This document shows positions 52,297-61,611 of a DNA stretch of 64,000 bases, piece after piece. The DNA is taken from assembly GCF_000968685.2 (NCBI RefSeq), contig NZ_LAKD02000054.1, positions 1-64,000 on the forward strand. The letters are read 5' to 3'. The position numbers were made by a program, and so were the translations under genes. The notes below the pieces were generated by a model that was not told the DNA's origin, made no database searches, and saw only the letters and a list, made by a program, of their open reading frames with translations. The first letter of the stretch is position 1. Every line of letters starts with the position of its first letter. This DNA is from Streptomyces antioxidans. Lineage in GTDB: Bacteria > Actinomycetota > Actinomycetes > Streptomycetales > Streptomycetaceae.

Positions 52297-53666
52297 GGGA
52301 GGAGCTTCTTCTGGGGCTTGCCCATGGCGTTGCGGGGCAGCGCCTCCAGGAAGCGCACCTTGCGGGGGCGCTTGTGGACGGAGAGCTGGGCGGCGACGAA
52401 GTCGATCAGGTCCCGCTCGCCGATGCCGTCGGCCACGACATACGCGACGATCTCCTGGCCCAGGTCCTCGTGGGGGGCGCCGACGACGGCGGCCTCGCGG
52501 ACGGCCGGGTGGTCCAGCAGGGCGTTCTCGACCTCGCCCGCTCCGATGCGGTAGCCACCGGACTTGATCATGTCCGTGGAGGCGCGGCCCACGATGCGGT
52601 GGAAGCCGTCCGGGTCGATGGCGGCGATGTCGCCCGTGCGGAACCAGCCGTCCCCGGTGTACGAACCCGCCGTGGCCTCGGGCCGGTTGAGGTAGCCGTC
52701 GAAGAGGGTCGGCCCGGTCAGCTGGAGCTCACCGATCTCGGCGCCCTCCTCGGCGGCGATCCGGGTGCGGATGCCCGAGAGCGGGGAGCCGACGTAGCCG
52801 GGGCGGCGTTCGCCGTCGGCGCGGGTGCTGAGGGTGATGAGGCTCTCGGTCATGCCGTAGCGCTCGATCGGGCGCTGGCCGGTGAGCCGTTCCAGCTCGC
52901 GGAAGACGGGGGCGGGCAGCGGGGCGCTGCCGGAGACCAGCAGCCGGGCGGAGGCCAGGGCGCGGGCGGAGTCCGGGTCCTGGACGACGCGGTTCCAGAC
53001 GGTGGGGACGCCGAAGTAGAGGCTGCCGCCCGCCGCCGCGTACGCCGCCGGGGTCGGCTTGCCGGTGTGGACGAGGCGGCTGCCCGTCCGCAGCGGGCCC
53101 AGCACGCCCAGCACCAGCCCGTGCACATGGAACAGCGGCAGCCCGTGCACCAGGGTGTCCTCCGCGGTCCACGCCCAGGCCGCGGCGAGCCCGTCCAGGT
53201 CAGCGGCGACGGCCCGCCGGGAGATCAGCGCGCCCTTGGGCGCCCCCGTGGTGCCCGAGGTGTAGAGGATGAACGCCGTGGACTCCGGGTCCGGCTCCGG
53301 CTTCGTCCACGCCGCGCGCTCGGTCAGGTCCACCGGGACGGTCTCGACCGGGGCGTCCACGGCCTCGCCGGTGAGCAGCAGGGTGGCGCCCGAGTCCCGC
53401 AGTATGTGGTCGCGTTCGGCCGGGCCGGAGTCCGGCGGTACGGGCACCACCGGCACCCCGGCCAGCAGCGCGCCGACCACCGCGACCACCGTCTCCGGGG
53501 TCGCGGTCGCCCGGACCGCGACGACCGGCGCACCGGCGATACGGGCCGCCACCGCGCCCGCGGCACCGAGCAGTTCCTCGCGCGCGAGCGCGCGGCCGCC
53601 GACGCTCAGCGCGTCGGGGCGGTCGTCGCCGGGCGCGGCGAGGGACGTGAGGAGAGGTGCGGTCAC
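52287..53666 (-). CDS. Acyl-CoA synthetase, MatB-like (malonyl-CoA synthetase type)
   Basis: Adenylates a carboxylate and transfers it to CoA. The 459-residue protein has the ATP loop YTSGTTGAPKG, HGLPLFHVHGLVLG, ERYGMTES and the C-terminal lid with SGGYRIGAGEVE and MGKPQKK. The LPLFHVHGL stretch and short length resemble streptomycete MatB, which makes malonyl- or methylmalonyl-CoA for polyketide and fatty acid synthesis. AAGGAG lies 8 bases before the GTG. Substrate needs confirmation; a general acyl-CoA synthetase is the alternative. Confidence 0.87.
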   Translation of the reverse strand: MTAPLLTSLAAPGDDRPDALSVGGRALAREELLGAAGAVAARIAGAPVVAVRATATPETVVAVVGALLAGVPVVPVPPDSGPAERDHILRDSGATLLLTGEAVDAPVETVPVDLTERAAWTKPEPDPESTAFILYTSGTTGAPKGALISRRAVAADLDGLAAAWAWTAEDTLVHGLPLFHVHGLVLGVLGPLRTGSRLVHTGKPTPAAYAAAGGSLYFGVPTVWNRVVQDPDSARALASARLLVSGSAPLPAPVFRELERLTGQRPIERYGMTESLITLSTRADGERRPGYVGSPLSGIRTRIAAEEGAEIGELQLTGPTLFDGYLNRPEATAGSYTGDGWFRTGDIAAIDPDGFHRIVGRASTDMIKSGGYRIGAGEVENALLDHPAVREAAVVGAPHEDLGQEIVAYVVADGIGERDLIDFVAAQLSVHKRPRKVRFLEALPRNAMGKPQKKLLPPA

Positions 53667-53780
53667 GGAACTGACTCCTTCCACAGCGGGCCGGGGCACC
53701 AGGGGTACCTCCTGACCCGCTCGTCTTCCGGGGGCTAGCCCTACCGACAAAGCGTCCCCGCGACCGTACCGTCCTTAAGC

Positions 53781-54218
53781 ATGGACGCCCGTGACCCGGA
53801 TCTGAAAAAGGAACTCGACGCGGCCCTGCAGACCCGTAAGGAGCTGGGTGCGGAGTACGAGTCGGAGCTGGTCGACTCCTTCATGGAGAAGGTCGAGCAG
53901 CGCTTCAACGATACGGCGGACCGCCAGGTCCGCCGCCAGCTCGCCGAACAGCAGATGGCGACGGCACGCGGCAGCCGCCCGTACGCCATCGGCACGCCCG
54001 CGGACCAGGCCCACGGCCTGGGCGTCGGCGAGCGCTTCGCCTTCGTCGGGGTCTCCCTGCTGCTGGCGATCCCCCTGTCGGCCATCGGTGCCGTGAACGA
54101 GGGCCTGCCGGGCCTGCTGATCACCTGGGCCGGAATCTTCGGCGTCAACGCCGTCCACGCCGCGGGGGCCTTCTCCTGGCTCCGCCGCGGCCGTGACCGG
54201 GAGGAGAACAGGGACTGA
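53781..54218 (+). CDS. Small membrane protein with coiled-coil start
   Basis: A 145-residue protein: the first 60 residues are charged and helical (KKELDAALQTRKELGAEYE), followed by two hydrophobic helices (about 88-106 and 111-131) and an Arg-rich end. No family is recognised. TACCGT ends 8 bases before the ATG, which lacks a ribosome site, so it may be leaderless. It diverges from the MatB-like gene. Confidence 0.7.
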   Translation: MDARDPDLKKELDAALQTRKELGAEYESELVDSFMEKVEQRFNDTADRQVRRQLAEQQMATARGSRPYAIGTPADQAHGLGVGERFAFVGVSLLLAIPLSAIGAVNEGLPGLLITWAGIFGVNAVHAAGAFSWLRRGRDREENRD

Positions 54219-54228
54219 GAGAAGTCTG

Positions 54229-54289
54229 CGCGGGGACCGCCGCACCCCGGTGCTTTCGCACCGAGGGCGGGACGACGGCGGTCCCCGCG
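54229..54289 (+). terminator. Long hairpin terminator
   Basis: Fourteen-base arms CGCGGGGACCGCCG (54229-54242) and their exact complement (54276-54289) enclose a smaller GGTGC-TTTC-GCACC hairpin. It starts 10 bases after the membrane-protein stop. The rest of the gap to 54520 holds only short G/C-rich inverted repeats. Confidence 0.75.
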
Positions 54290-54494
54290 GGGACGCGAGC
54301 CGGGTCAGGGCCGGGATCCCGCGTCCAGGCGACCATGGAGGTCCGGGAGCCGCTCCGGAGGTCCTGTCGCCTCATCTCGGGTGTCGGTGTCGTCCTTTCC
54401 GACGCCCACCAATCTGCCGGAGCCGTGTTAACCCTGTGCTGCGGGCGCGTGACACGTTCGTACCACTTGCCCGAAGGGCAGTTGGGAACGGTTG

Positions 54495-54520
54495 GGGCCC
54501 TTACGGATCCTTACGGGCCC
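54495..54520 (-). terminator. Possible terminator directly after cbs
   Basis: GGGCCC at 54495-54500 and 54515-54520 can pair around a 14-base loop containing a duplicated CTTACGG. It abuts the cbs stop codon. Confidence 0.4.
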
Positions 54521-55906
54521 TCACTTCGGGCCGCTGGCCAGGTACGCCAGCAGGTCCTGCCGGCTCACCACGCCCTTGGGCTTGCCCTCCACCAGCACGA
54601 TCGCCGCGTCCGCCGCGCCCAGCACCGCCATCAGGTCCTCGACCGGCTCACCGGAGCCGACATGCGGCAGCGGCGGGCTCATGTGCTTCTCCAGCGGGTC
54701 GGTCAGCTCCGCGCGCCGCGCGAACAGGGCGTCCAGCAGCTCGCGTTCCACCACCGAGCCGATGACCTCGGCGGCCATCACATCGGGGTGACCGGCGCCC
54801 GGCTTGACGATCGGCATCTGCGAGACGCCGTACTCCCGCAGCACGTCGATGGCCTCGCCCACCGTCTCGTCCGGGTGCATATGGACCAGCGAGGGGAGCC
54901 CGCCCTCCTTGCCCTGGAGCACATCGCCGACCCGCACCGAGGGGCCGTCCTCCTCCAGGAAGCCGTAGTCGGCCATCCACTCATCGTTGAAGATCTTGGA
55001 GAGATAGCCGCGGCCGCTGTCGGGCAGCAGGACGACCACCACATCGTCCGGGCCGAGCCGTTCGGCGACCTTCAGCGCGCCCACCACGGCCATTCCGCAG
55101 GAGCCGCCGACCAGCAGCCCCTCCTCCTTGGCCAGCCGCCGGGTCATCTGGAAGGCGTCCTTGTCGGAGACGGCGACGATCTCGTCCGCGACGGTCTGGT
55201 CGTACGCGGTCGGCCAGAAGTCCTCGCCGACGCCCTCGATCAGATACGGGCGGCCGGAGCCACCGGAGTAGACCGAGCCCTCGGGGTCGGCGCCGATCAC
55301 CTGGACCCGGCCCCCGCTGGCCTCCTTCAGATAGCGGCCGGTGCCGGAGATCGTGCCGCCCGTGCCGACGCCCGCCACAAAGTGGGTGATCTTGCCTTCG
55401 GTCTGCTCCCACAGCTCGGGGCCGGTGGTCTCGTAGTGGGAGAGCGGGTTGTTCGGGTTGCTGTACTGGTCGGGCTTCCAGGCGCCCGGCGTCTCACGGA
55501 CCAGCCGGTCGGAGACGTTGTAGTACGAGTCGGGGTGCTCGGGGTCCACCGCGGTGGGGCAGACCACCACCTCGGCGCCGTAGGCCCGCAGCACATTGAT
55601 CTTGTCCGTGGACACCTTGTCCGGGCAGACGAAGACGCACTTGTAGCCCTTGCGCTGGGCGACCATGGCGAGGCCCACACCGGTGTTGCCGGAGGTCGGC
55701 TCCACGATGGTGCCGCCCGGCTTCAGCTCCCCGGAGCGCTCGGCGGCCTCGATCATCCGGACCGCGATCCGGTCCTTCACCGAACCGCCGGGGTTGAAGT
55801 ATTCGACCTTGGCCAGGACGGTCGCCCGGATGCCTTCGGTCACGGTGTTGAGCTTCACCAGCGGGGTGTTGCCGACCAGCTCAATCATCGATTCGTAGTA
55901 CTGCAC
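54521..55906 (-). CDS. cbs: Cystathionine beta-synthase
   Basis: Condenses serine and homocysteine to cystathionine with PLP. The 461-residue protein has ELVGNTPLVKL, the PLP Lys44 in GGSVKDR, SGNTGVG, the phosphate loop GTGGTISG and a C-terminal pair of CBS domains (about 335-455) that in relatives bind adenosyl compounds. The length and CBS pair separate it from cysteine synthases. The GTG start has AGGAG 5 bases upstream. It diverges from the SGNH hydrolase gene. Confidence 0.93.
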   Translation of the reverse strand: MQYYESMIELVGNTPLVKLNTVTEGIRATVLAKVEYFNPGGSVKDRIAVRMIEAAERSGELKPGGTIVEPTSGNTGVGLAMVAQRKGYKCVFVCPDKVSTDKINVLRAYGAEVVVCPTAVDPEHPDSYYNVSDRLVRETPGAWKPDQYSNPNNPLSHYETTGPELWEQTEGKITHFVAGVGTGGTISGTGRYLKEASGGRVQVIGADPEGSVYSGGSGRPYLIEGVGEDFWPTAYDQTVADEIVAVSDKDAFQMTRRLAKEEGLLVGGSCGMAVVGALKVAERLGPDDVVVVLLPDSGRGYLSKIFNDEWMADYGFLEEDGPSVRVGDVLQGKEGGLPSLVHMHPDETVGEAIDVLREYGVSQMPIVKPGAGHPDVMAAEVIGSVVERELLDALFARRAELTDPLEKHMSPPLPHVGSGEPVEDLMAVLGAADAAIVLVEGKPKGVVSRQDLLAYLASGPK

Positions 55907-56105
55907 ACCTGCTCCTGGTCCGGTTCCGCGGGGTCTCCGCGTCGGGGGGCGACCGCCGTCGCGGGGCCGCGTTGTCAGCTTATTGCGCACTGCCGCCCTC
56001 CGGCCGGCGCGTTGGGACGAAGCCTGCACGGGGCAACAAGCTGTTAGCAAGGCGTACAAAGGAGAGGGAAGCGCGTGCGCGTGCGGACGGAGGTGGGCTG
56101 GACCC

Positions 56106-57134
56106 ATGTCGATGTCGAGGGCGAGGGTGGCGCGGCGGATCGCCGCCGCGGCGGCGTACGGGGGCGGCGGGATCGGGCTGCTGGGCGGGGTGACCGCCGT
56201 GCTGCTGCTCACCGAGGTGTCCCACGCGAAGCGGGTCGTGGGCGGATCGGACGATCCGCCTCCGCGCGCGGACGGCCGATATGGCTTCGCCTTCGCCCGC
56301 AGAACCGGCCAGCCACCACTGCGGCTGGCCTTTCTCGGCGACTCCACGGCCGCCGGGCAGGGCGTCCACCGCCCTAGTCAGACACCGGGCGCGCTGCTCG
56401 CCTCGGGCCTTGCGGCGGTCGCGGAGCGCCCGGTGGACCTGCGGAACGTGGCACTGCCGGGGGCGCAGTCCAGCGATCTGGAGCGCCAGGTCACGCTGGT
56501 GCTGGAGGATCCGGACCTGCTCCCCGACGTCTGCGTGATCATGATCGGCGCCAATGACGTCACCCGGCGGATGCCGCCCGCCAAGTCGGTGCGGCTGCTG
56601 TCGGACGCGGTGCGCAGACTGCGCGACAGCGGCTGCGAGGTGGTCGTGGGCACCTGTCCCGACCTCGGCACGATCGAGCCCGTCTATCAGCCGCTGCGCT
56701 GGATCGCGCGGCGGCTGAGCCGACAGCTGGCCGCCGCGCAGACGATCGGGGTGGTGGAGCAGGGCGGGCGCACGGTCTCGCTGGGCGATCTGCTGGGCCC
56801 GGAGTTCGCGGCGAATCCGCGGGAGCTGTTCGGCCCGGACAACTACCACCCCTCGGCGGAGGGGTACGCCACGGCCGCGATGGCCGTTCTGCCGACCCTG
56901 TGTGACTCGCTGGGCCTGTGGCCCGAGGAGGCGCCGGAGATGCTCGACGAGGGCATCCTGCCGGTCGCCACGGCGGCGGCCGAGGCGGCCGCGGAGGGCG
57001 GCACCGAGGTCACCGCGGCCCGCGGCCCCTGGGCACGGCTGCTGCGCCGCCAGGGCCGCACCACGAAGGAGCCCGCGACCGTATCCGGCTCCCCCGACAC
57101 CTCGTCCCCGACGCCGCCCTCTCCGGGCCCGTGA
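56106..57134 (+). CDS. SGNH/GDSL hydrolase
   Basis: A 342-residue serine esterase-type protein with an N-terminal membrane helix (about 17-36). Block I is FLGDSTAAGQ with nucleophile Ser80, block III is IGANDV, and block V is DNYHPSAEGY with catalytic Asp and His. It probably acts outside the membrane on ester or acyl groups. A long Ala/Pro-rich tail follows the domain. The ATG has GGAGG 12 bases upstream. The stop codon lies in the first unit of a large tandem repeat, so the tail may come from repeat expansion. Confidence 0.87.
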   Translation: MSMSRARVARRIAAAAAYGGGGIGLLGGVTAVLLLTEVSHAKRVVGGSDDPPPRADGRYGFAFARRTGQPPLRLAFLGDSTAAGQGVHRPSQTPGALLASGLAAVAERPVDLRNVALPGAQSSDLERQVTLVLEDPDLLPDVCVIMIGANDVTRRMPPAKSVRLLSDAVRRLRDSGCEVVVGTCPDLGTIEPVYQPLRWIARRLSRQLAAAQTIGVVEQGGRTVSLGDLLGPEFAANPRELFGPDNYHPSAEGYATAAMAVLPTLCDSLGLWPEEAPEMLDEGILPVATAAAEAAAEGGTEVTAARGPWARLLRRQGRTTKEPATVSGSPDTSSPTPPSPGP

Positions 57135-57400
57135 CCCCGGCCCGGCCGGGGACTACGGGCCCCTGCCCGGACCGAGGGGCCACGGCGCGGCGCGGCCGTA
57201 TCCAGCACCCCCCGACACCCCATCCCCGACGCCGCCCCCACCCCTCCGGGCTCCTGACCCGAGCCGGGGGCCGGGCCTGGGGGGCTACAGACCCCCGCCC
57301 GTACCGCGCCGGAGGCCGGGCCGAGGGGCCACGGCGCGGCGCGGCCATATCCAGCACCCCGACGCCCCGTCCCGACGCTGCCCCCTTCGGGCCGCTGACC
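57081..57400. repeat. Large imperfect tandem repeat starting inside the SGNH gene
   Basis: Three units begin at 57081, 57198 and 57347 (periods 117 and 149), sharing TATCC.GC, CCCCGACGCCG and GGGGCCACGGCGCGGCGCGGCC. Unit 1 encodes the last 18 residues and stop of the SGNH protein; units 2 and 3 are non-coding. Confidence 0.7.
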
Positions 57401-57499
57401 TTACGCGGACCCGCGCCCCGGGGCGGGGCCGACCGCTCACGCGGGCCCGGCCCGGAACGGCGCGCCCCCAGGAGCGCGGGCTGATGCACTCGGCCAGGT

Positions 57500-57873
57500 G
57501 CGGCTTCGTCTCGGCGCCTTCGGCGCGATTGAGCATGGGTCGGGAGGTGCCGGGCCGGGCTCTCGTCGCAGGCCGCCGGGCCGGTGGGAGCGGAGGCCGG
57601 TGACGGATTCCCGGCTGGGGCTGGGGCCGAAACCGGACAGCGGGAGGGCGGGGGTGCTTCCAGAATTCGCTTGATGTATTAGTTGCGCCAGATCAAGCGA
57701 TTTTTCAAGGGGGTGCCCGAACCCCCGGCGCCCGTGGCCCGGAGCGGACCCCGGCCCCCGAGCACGGAAGCCGCCACCGGCGACCACCTCCACCGGCCGG
57801 CGCCCGGCGACGCATCCCGCGCCCCGGCGCCCCTGCCCCATGCTCAATCGCCGAAGGCGCGAGACGGCGCCGC
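57500..57873 (+). mobile_element. Composite inverted-repeat element, copy B
   Basis: Terminal arms 57500-57540 and 57836-57873 are near-perfect inverted copies (left GCGCCTTCGGCGCGATTGAG, right CTCAATCGCCGAAGGCGCG). A low-GC core (57663-57712) contains CGCTTGAT/ATCAAGCG 16 bases apart. The whole aligns with the element at 39680-40107 read in reverse; 32 of 37 core bases agree. It occupies much of the 982-base gap 57135-58116. The rest (57874-58116) shows no gene. Confidence 0.7.
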
Positions 57874-58116
57874 GCCCGGCGGCGGTGCGGACCCCGACGG
57901 GCGCCCGCACCGCCCGCAATGCGGCGCCCCCGGGGGCTGGTCCTGGACGCCGGTCCCGGGCGAACCCCGGTCCGCTGAGCGTACGCTTGGAAAAAAGAGT
58001 TCCGCGTCACAGCCCGCACCCCGTGACCCTGCCGATACGTACGGGTAACTTCCCTCGAAGTACCGCCCCATCTCGCCCACCTCGCCCACCTCACCCCTCG
58101 CCCCCATGGAGCCGTG

Positions 58117-59337
58117 ATGCCCGAAGCAGTGATCGTCTCTGCCGCCCGTTCCCCCATCGGCCGCGCCTTCAAGGGTTCGCTCAAGGATCTGCGGCCCGAC
58201 GACCTCACCGCCGAGATCATCCAGACCGCGCTCGCCAAGGTCCCCGAGCTCGACCCCCGCGAGATCGACGACCTGATGCTCGGCTGTGGGCTCCCGGGCG
58301 GCGAGCAGGGGCACAACCTGGGGCGGATCGTGGCCGTACAGCTGGGGATGGACCACCTCCCCGGCTGTACGATCACCCGCTACTGCTCCTCCTCACTCCA
58401 GACCTCGCGGATGGCACTGCACGCCATCAAGGCGGGCGAGGGCGACGTCTTCATCTCGGCGGGCGTCGAGATGGTCTCGCGGTCGAAGAAGGGCACCTCG
58501 GACGGGCTGCCGGACACCCACAACCCGGTGTTCGCGGAGGCCGAGGCCCGTACGGCCGCACGCGCCGAGCAGGGCGGATCCGACTGGCACGACCCGCGCG
58601 AGGACGATTCGCTGCCCGATCCGTACATCGCGATGGGCCAGACCGCCGAGAACCTGGCCCGGCTCAAGGGGATCACCCGCGAGGAGATGGACGAGTTCGG
58701 CGTGCGGTCCCAGAACCTCGCCGAGGAGGCCATCAAGAAGGGCTTCTGGGAGCGCGAGATCACCCCGGTGACCACCCCCGACGGCACGGTCGTCAGCCAG
58801 GACGACGGCCCTCGCGCGGGCACCACCCTGGAGGGGGTGCAGGGCCTGAAGCCGGTCTTCCGCCCCGACGGCCGGATCACCGCGGGCAACTGCTGCCCGC
58901 TCAACGACGGCGCCGCGGCGCTGGTGATCATGTCCGACACCAAGGCGCGGGAGCTGGGCGTGACCCCGCTGGCGCGGATCGTGTCCACCGGTGTCACCGG
59001 CCTCTCCCCCGAGATCATGGGCTACGGCCCGGTCGAGGCGTCCAAGCAGGCGCTGGCCCGCGCCGGGATGTCGATCGGCGACATCGACCTGGTGGAGATC
59101 AACGAGGCGTTCGCCGCGCAGGTCATCCCGTCCTACCGCGATCTGGGCATCGACCTGGACCGACTCAATGTCAACGGCGGCGCGATCGCCGTGGGCCACC
59201 CCTTCGGCATGACCGGCGCCCGGATCACCGGCACGCTGATCAATTCGCTGCAGTTCCACGACAAGCAGTTCGGCCTGGAGACCATGTGCGTCGGTGGCGG
59301 CCAGGGCATGGCGATGGTCATCGAGCGCCTGAGCTAG
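58117..59337 (+). CDS. Acetyl-CoA C-acyltransferase (thiolase)
   Basis: Cleaves 3-ketoacyl-CoA or condenses acetyl-CoA. The 406 residues have the nucleophile Cys90 in RYCSSSL, NEAFAAQ, the catalytic His in GHPFGMTG and the second Cys in CVGGGQG. Together with the acyl-CoA dehydrogenase elsewhere in the window it suggests beta-oxidation. GGAG stands 5 bases before the ATG. The TAG stop lies in an 18-bp duplication. Confidence 0.95.
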   Translation: MPEAVIVSAARSPIGRAFKGSLKDLRPDDLTAEIIQTALAKVPELDPREIDDLMLGCGLPGGEQGHNLGRIVAVQLGMDHLPGCTITRYCSSSLQTSRMALHAIKAGEGDVFISAGVEMVSRSKKGTSDGLPDTHNPVFAEAEARTAARAEQGGSDWHDPREDDSLPDPYIAMGQTAENLARLKGITREEMDEFGVRSQNLAEEAIKKGFWEREITPVTTPDGTVVSQDDGPRAGTTLEGVQGLKPVFRPDGRITAGNCCPLNDGAAALVIMSDTKARELGVTPLARIVSTGVTGLSPEIMGYGPVEASKQALARAGMSIGDIDLVEINEAFAAQVIPSYRDLGIDLDRLNVNGGAIAVGHPFGMTGARITGTLINSLQFHDKQFGLETMCVGGGQGMAMVIERLS

Positions 59338-59360
59338 GCGACGCGCCTGAGCTAGGCGGC
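59325..59360 (+). repeat. 18-bp tandem duplication over a stop codon
   Basis: Copies 59325-59342 and 59343-59360 differ at one base; each has a TAG and the two are in the same frame. Confidence 0.85.
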
Positions 59361-59379
59361 GCCCGGGGTCCCCGTCGCC

Positions 59380-59406
59380 GGGGGCTCCGCCCCCTGGGCC
59401 CAGGGG
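59380..59406 (+). terminator. Terminator hairpins after the thiolase gene
   Basis: GGGGGCTCCGCCCCC (59380-59394) overlaps the perfect 16-base palindrome CCCCTGGGCCCAGGGG (59391-59406), giving two alternative hairpins. The remaining bases to 59648 show no gene and probably hold the next promoter. Confidence 0.65.
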
Positions 59407-59648
59407 GCCGCGGGCCTGCCCCGACCCGTCTGCGACACTGGTTCGATCCGGGCCGTGACCGAATCTCCCCCAGGATGTGACAAAAGTCCTGGGAGAGCGC
59501 CGTCTCCGCAGCTCAGCACCGGTGACCATAGGCCCGCCCGGTTCCGAATTCTGCCCATTTGGTGATGGTATGCGCTGACGTCGAGAGGCGATAAGCCTCA
59601 AGCTGAGGTAGGAATTCGGGGGATCTACAGCCAACCGGGAGTACGTCA

Positions 59649-60608
59649 GTGAGCCCCACGAGTCTTGTCCTCCTCCTGGCCGCGGTGACCGCCACGGCCG
59701 TAGGGGCCGCCGCCTTGCACACCGCACGCGGGGTGCGCCGGCAGATCAGTGAGCTGCACGCCGAGCTCGCGGCCACCGCGACCACCGTGGCCGCCGGTGC
59801 CCGGACGGGCGGCGGCGGAAGCACGGGCGGCGGCGGAGGGGACGGTGGCGAGGAGGGCGGCGCGACGGTGCCCGCACCCCGCGCCACCCCGGCCGCCGAG
59901 ATACGCGCGGCCGTCGCCGACGCGCTGGCCGAGGAGCGGGAGCGCGAACTGGCCGAGGCGCGGGCGTTCTGGGCCGCCCAGGAGGCCCGGGACTCCGCCG
60001 GATCGGCCGACGCCCACTCGCTGCTGAACGGGCCGGGCGGGTTCGGCGAGGACGCCCCCCAGGACGCGCAGCTCTTCGTGCCCCGCCAGGCCGACCTGGC
60101 CGGGCTCGAACCGCTGCTCGGGCTGGACGCGCTGGGCCCCGAGGCCATGGACTCCGCCGGGGACCAGGAGCCCGAGGTCGAGTCCGGGGTGGAGCTGGAG
60201 CTCGGCGCCGGGGCCGAGCCCGCGGCCGAGCCCCGGGAGTCGGCGGAGCTGGCGGCGGCCCGCCGCCGCCATCCGTCCCACCCCGACTTCACCCCGTCGT
60301 CACCCGTCGCCGACCACGACCGTACGGTCACCCGGCTCACCGAGCTGGCCGACGCCCGCACCCCGCTGTCCGACGTGCGGCCCGGTCCCCTCGGCACCCT
60401 CGATGTCTACGTCTTCGCCGACGGCACCACGATCTGCATGACCCCGGGCCACCGGGAGACGGCGGAGCGGCTGGCGGACGCGCTGCGCGAGGGCGCCGCC
60501 CCTGTGCTGCTGGGCGGCTCGGGCGTCTCCGGTGCGTACGCGCTCACGTTCGGTTGCGGCGAGGAGAACGTGTACGTCCTCGCCGACCGCGTCATCGCCT
60601 CCCTGTAA
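59649..60608 (+). CDS. Membrane-anchored protein of unknown function
   Basis: A 319-residue protein with an N-terminal membrane anchor (5-24), a helical segment, a poly-Gly stretch, a long acidic Ala/Glu-rich coiled-coil-like middle (about 75-215) and a compact C-terminal domain (LDVYVFADGTTICMTPGHRETAERL to the end). That domain looks folded, but I do not recognise its family. GGGAG lies 7-8 bases before the GTG. Its TAA is in the first of three 18-19-bp repeats. Confidence 0.75.
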   Translation: MSPTSLVLLLAAVTATAVGAAALHTARGVRRQISELHAELAATATTVAAGARTGGGGSTGGGGGDGGEEGGATVPAPRATPAAEIRAAVADALAEERERELAEARAFWAAQEARDSAGSADAHSLLNGPGGFGEDAPQDAQLFVPRQADLAGLEPLLGLDALGPEAMDSAGDQEPEVESGVELELGAGAEPAAEPRESAELAAARRRHPSHPDFTPSSPVADHDRTVTRLTELADARTPLSDVRPGPLGTLDVYVFADGTTICMTPGHRETAERLADALREGAAPVLLGGSGVSGAYALTFGCGEENVYVLADRVIASL

Positions 60609-60658
60609 GGGCACATCGCGCTGTAAGGGCCACACCGCCCTGTGAGGACCACACCGCC
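60603..60658 (+). repeat. Three 18-19-bp tandem repeats over a stop codon
   Basis: Units at 60603, 60621 and 60640 share CTGTAAGG/CTGTGAGG and CACACCGCC. Stop-like triplets recur at 60606 (TAA), 60624 (TAA, in frame) and 60643 (TGA). Confidence 0.8.
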
Positions 60659-60750
60659 CCGCAGCCAGGGGCGCTCGGACGACGCACACGGCATGCACTC
60701 AGACGGCACATGCGCAAGCGGGCCCCCAAGCCCACGCCGCATGCGAGCCC

Positions 60751-61092
60751 TCAGACGCCGCAGCGCCCGGTCGCCCCGGCCACCAGCGCCACCGCCTCGG
60801 CGGCCCCCCGCGCCGCATCCCCGCCCCCGGCGCCGCCCGGCGCACGCTCCAGCGCGTGCACCAAGTCGTGTCCGGCCACCGCCACCTGGTCGGCGACCAC
60901 GAACAGCCCCGCGTCCGGCATGATCCGCGGCGGGGTTCCCGGCTCCTCGAGCCGCTGTGCGCGCACCGACAATTCCCTAGCCAGGGCCAGTCCTTCGGCC
61001 GCCGCGCCCGCGCGCAGCCGGGACTGCGGAAGGATGCGCAACCGGTCGGCCAGCCGGTCGACGGCGGTCAGGAGGGGGGTGACATCATCCAC
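60751..61092 (-). CDS. Small helical protein of unknown function
   Basis: A 113-residue Ala/Leu-rich protein predicted all helical (DDVTPLLTAVDRLADRLR, AAEGLALARELSVRAQRLE). The start is GTG at 61092. No family is recognised. Its last residues (CGV) and stop lie in sequence resembling the dispersed CAGACGCCG repeat, as for purE. Confidence 0.6.
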   Translation of the reverse strand: MDDVTPLLTAVDRLADRLRILPQSRLRAGAAAEGLALARELSVRAQRLEEPGTPPRIMPDAGLFVVADQVAVAGHDLVHALERAPGGAGGGDAARGAAEAVALVAGATGRCGV

Positions 61093-61211
61093 GCTCCGAG
61101 CGTATGCGCCACTGAGGGACTGTTGCCAACGGGCGAACAGTCAGGCACGGTGAGCTGAAGGAAACCCGGGCCATGGCCCCGGGTCCGGCATGGAAGCGTC
61201 CGGAGGCGCCG

Positions 61212-61442
61212 ATGTCCCAAATCTTCTCCGACGAGACTCACCGGAACCTACTCTCCCGCATCCCCCAGTGCACGGGCCGTGAAGTCGCCGACTGGCTGCG
61301 CACGGTCGACGAGGGCCCCGCTTTCTTCCGATTCGAGGAGAAGGTCAGCTGGCTGCGCGGCGAGCACCAGCTCGCCTACGGCCATGCGAAGGCCATCATC
61401 CATGAACACGACTTGAGGCGTGCGGCACGCAAGCTGCTGTAG
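61212..61442 (+). CDS. DUF4287-type small protein
   Basis: A 76-residue soluble protein with the pattern RIPQCTGREVADWLRTVDEG followed by WLRGEHQLAYGHAKAIIHEH, matching DUF4287-like actinobacterial proteins of unknown function. GGAGGCGCCG precedes the ATG; a longer frame upstream has no ribosome site. A strong terminator follows. Confidence 0.8.
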   Translation: MSQIFSDETHRNLLSRIPQCTGREVADWLRTVDEGPAFFRFEEKVSWLRGEHQLAYGHAKAIIHEHDLRRAARKLL

Positions 61443-61508
61443 CCGCTGCCCGGAGGCAGAAGCGTGTATGACAGACCCACCGAACGGAGCGGCTTAAGCC
61501 GCACAGGA

Positions 61509-61548
61509 AGAAGGGCCCGCGGAGGTCTTCCCCTCCGCGGGCCCTTCT
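61509..61548. terminator. Strong bidirectional terminator
   Basis: A perfect 17-bp stem (61509-61525 with 61532-61548) and 6-base loop lie between the convergent DUF4287 and YccA genes. Confidence 0.88.
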
Positions 61549-61560
61549 ACGTGCTCCCTA

Positions 61561-61602
61561 CGTGCTACGCGACACTCCGTGCGTGCTGCGCGACACTCCG
61601 GG
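61561..61602. repeat. 21-bp tandem duplication next to a stop codon
   Basis: Units 61561-61581 and 61582-61602 match at nearly all positions and end 9 bases from the YccA stop. Confidence 0.8.
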
Positions 61603-61611
61603 CCAGAACCG

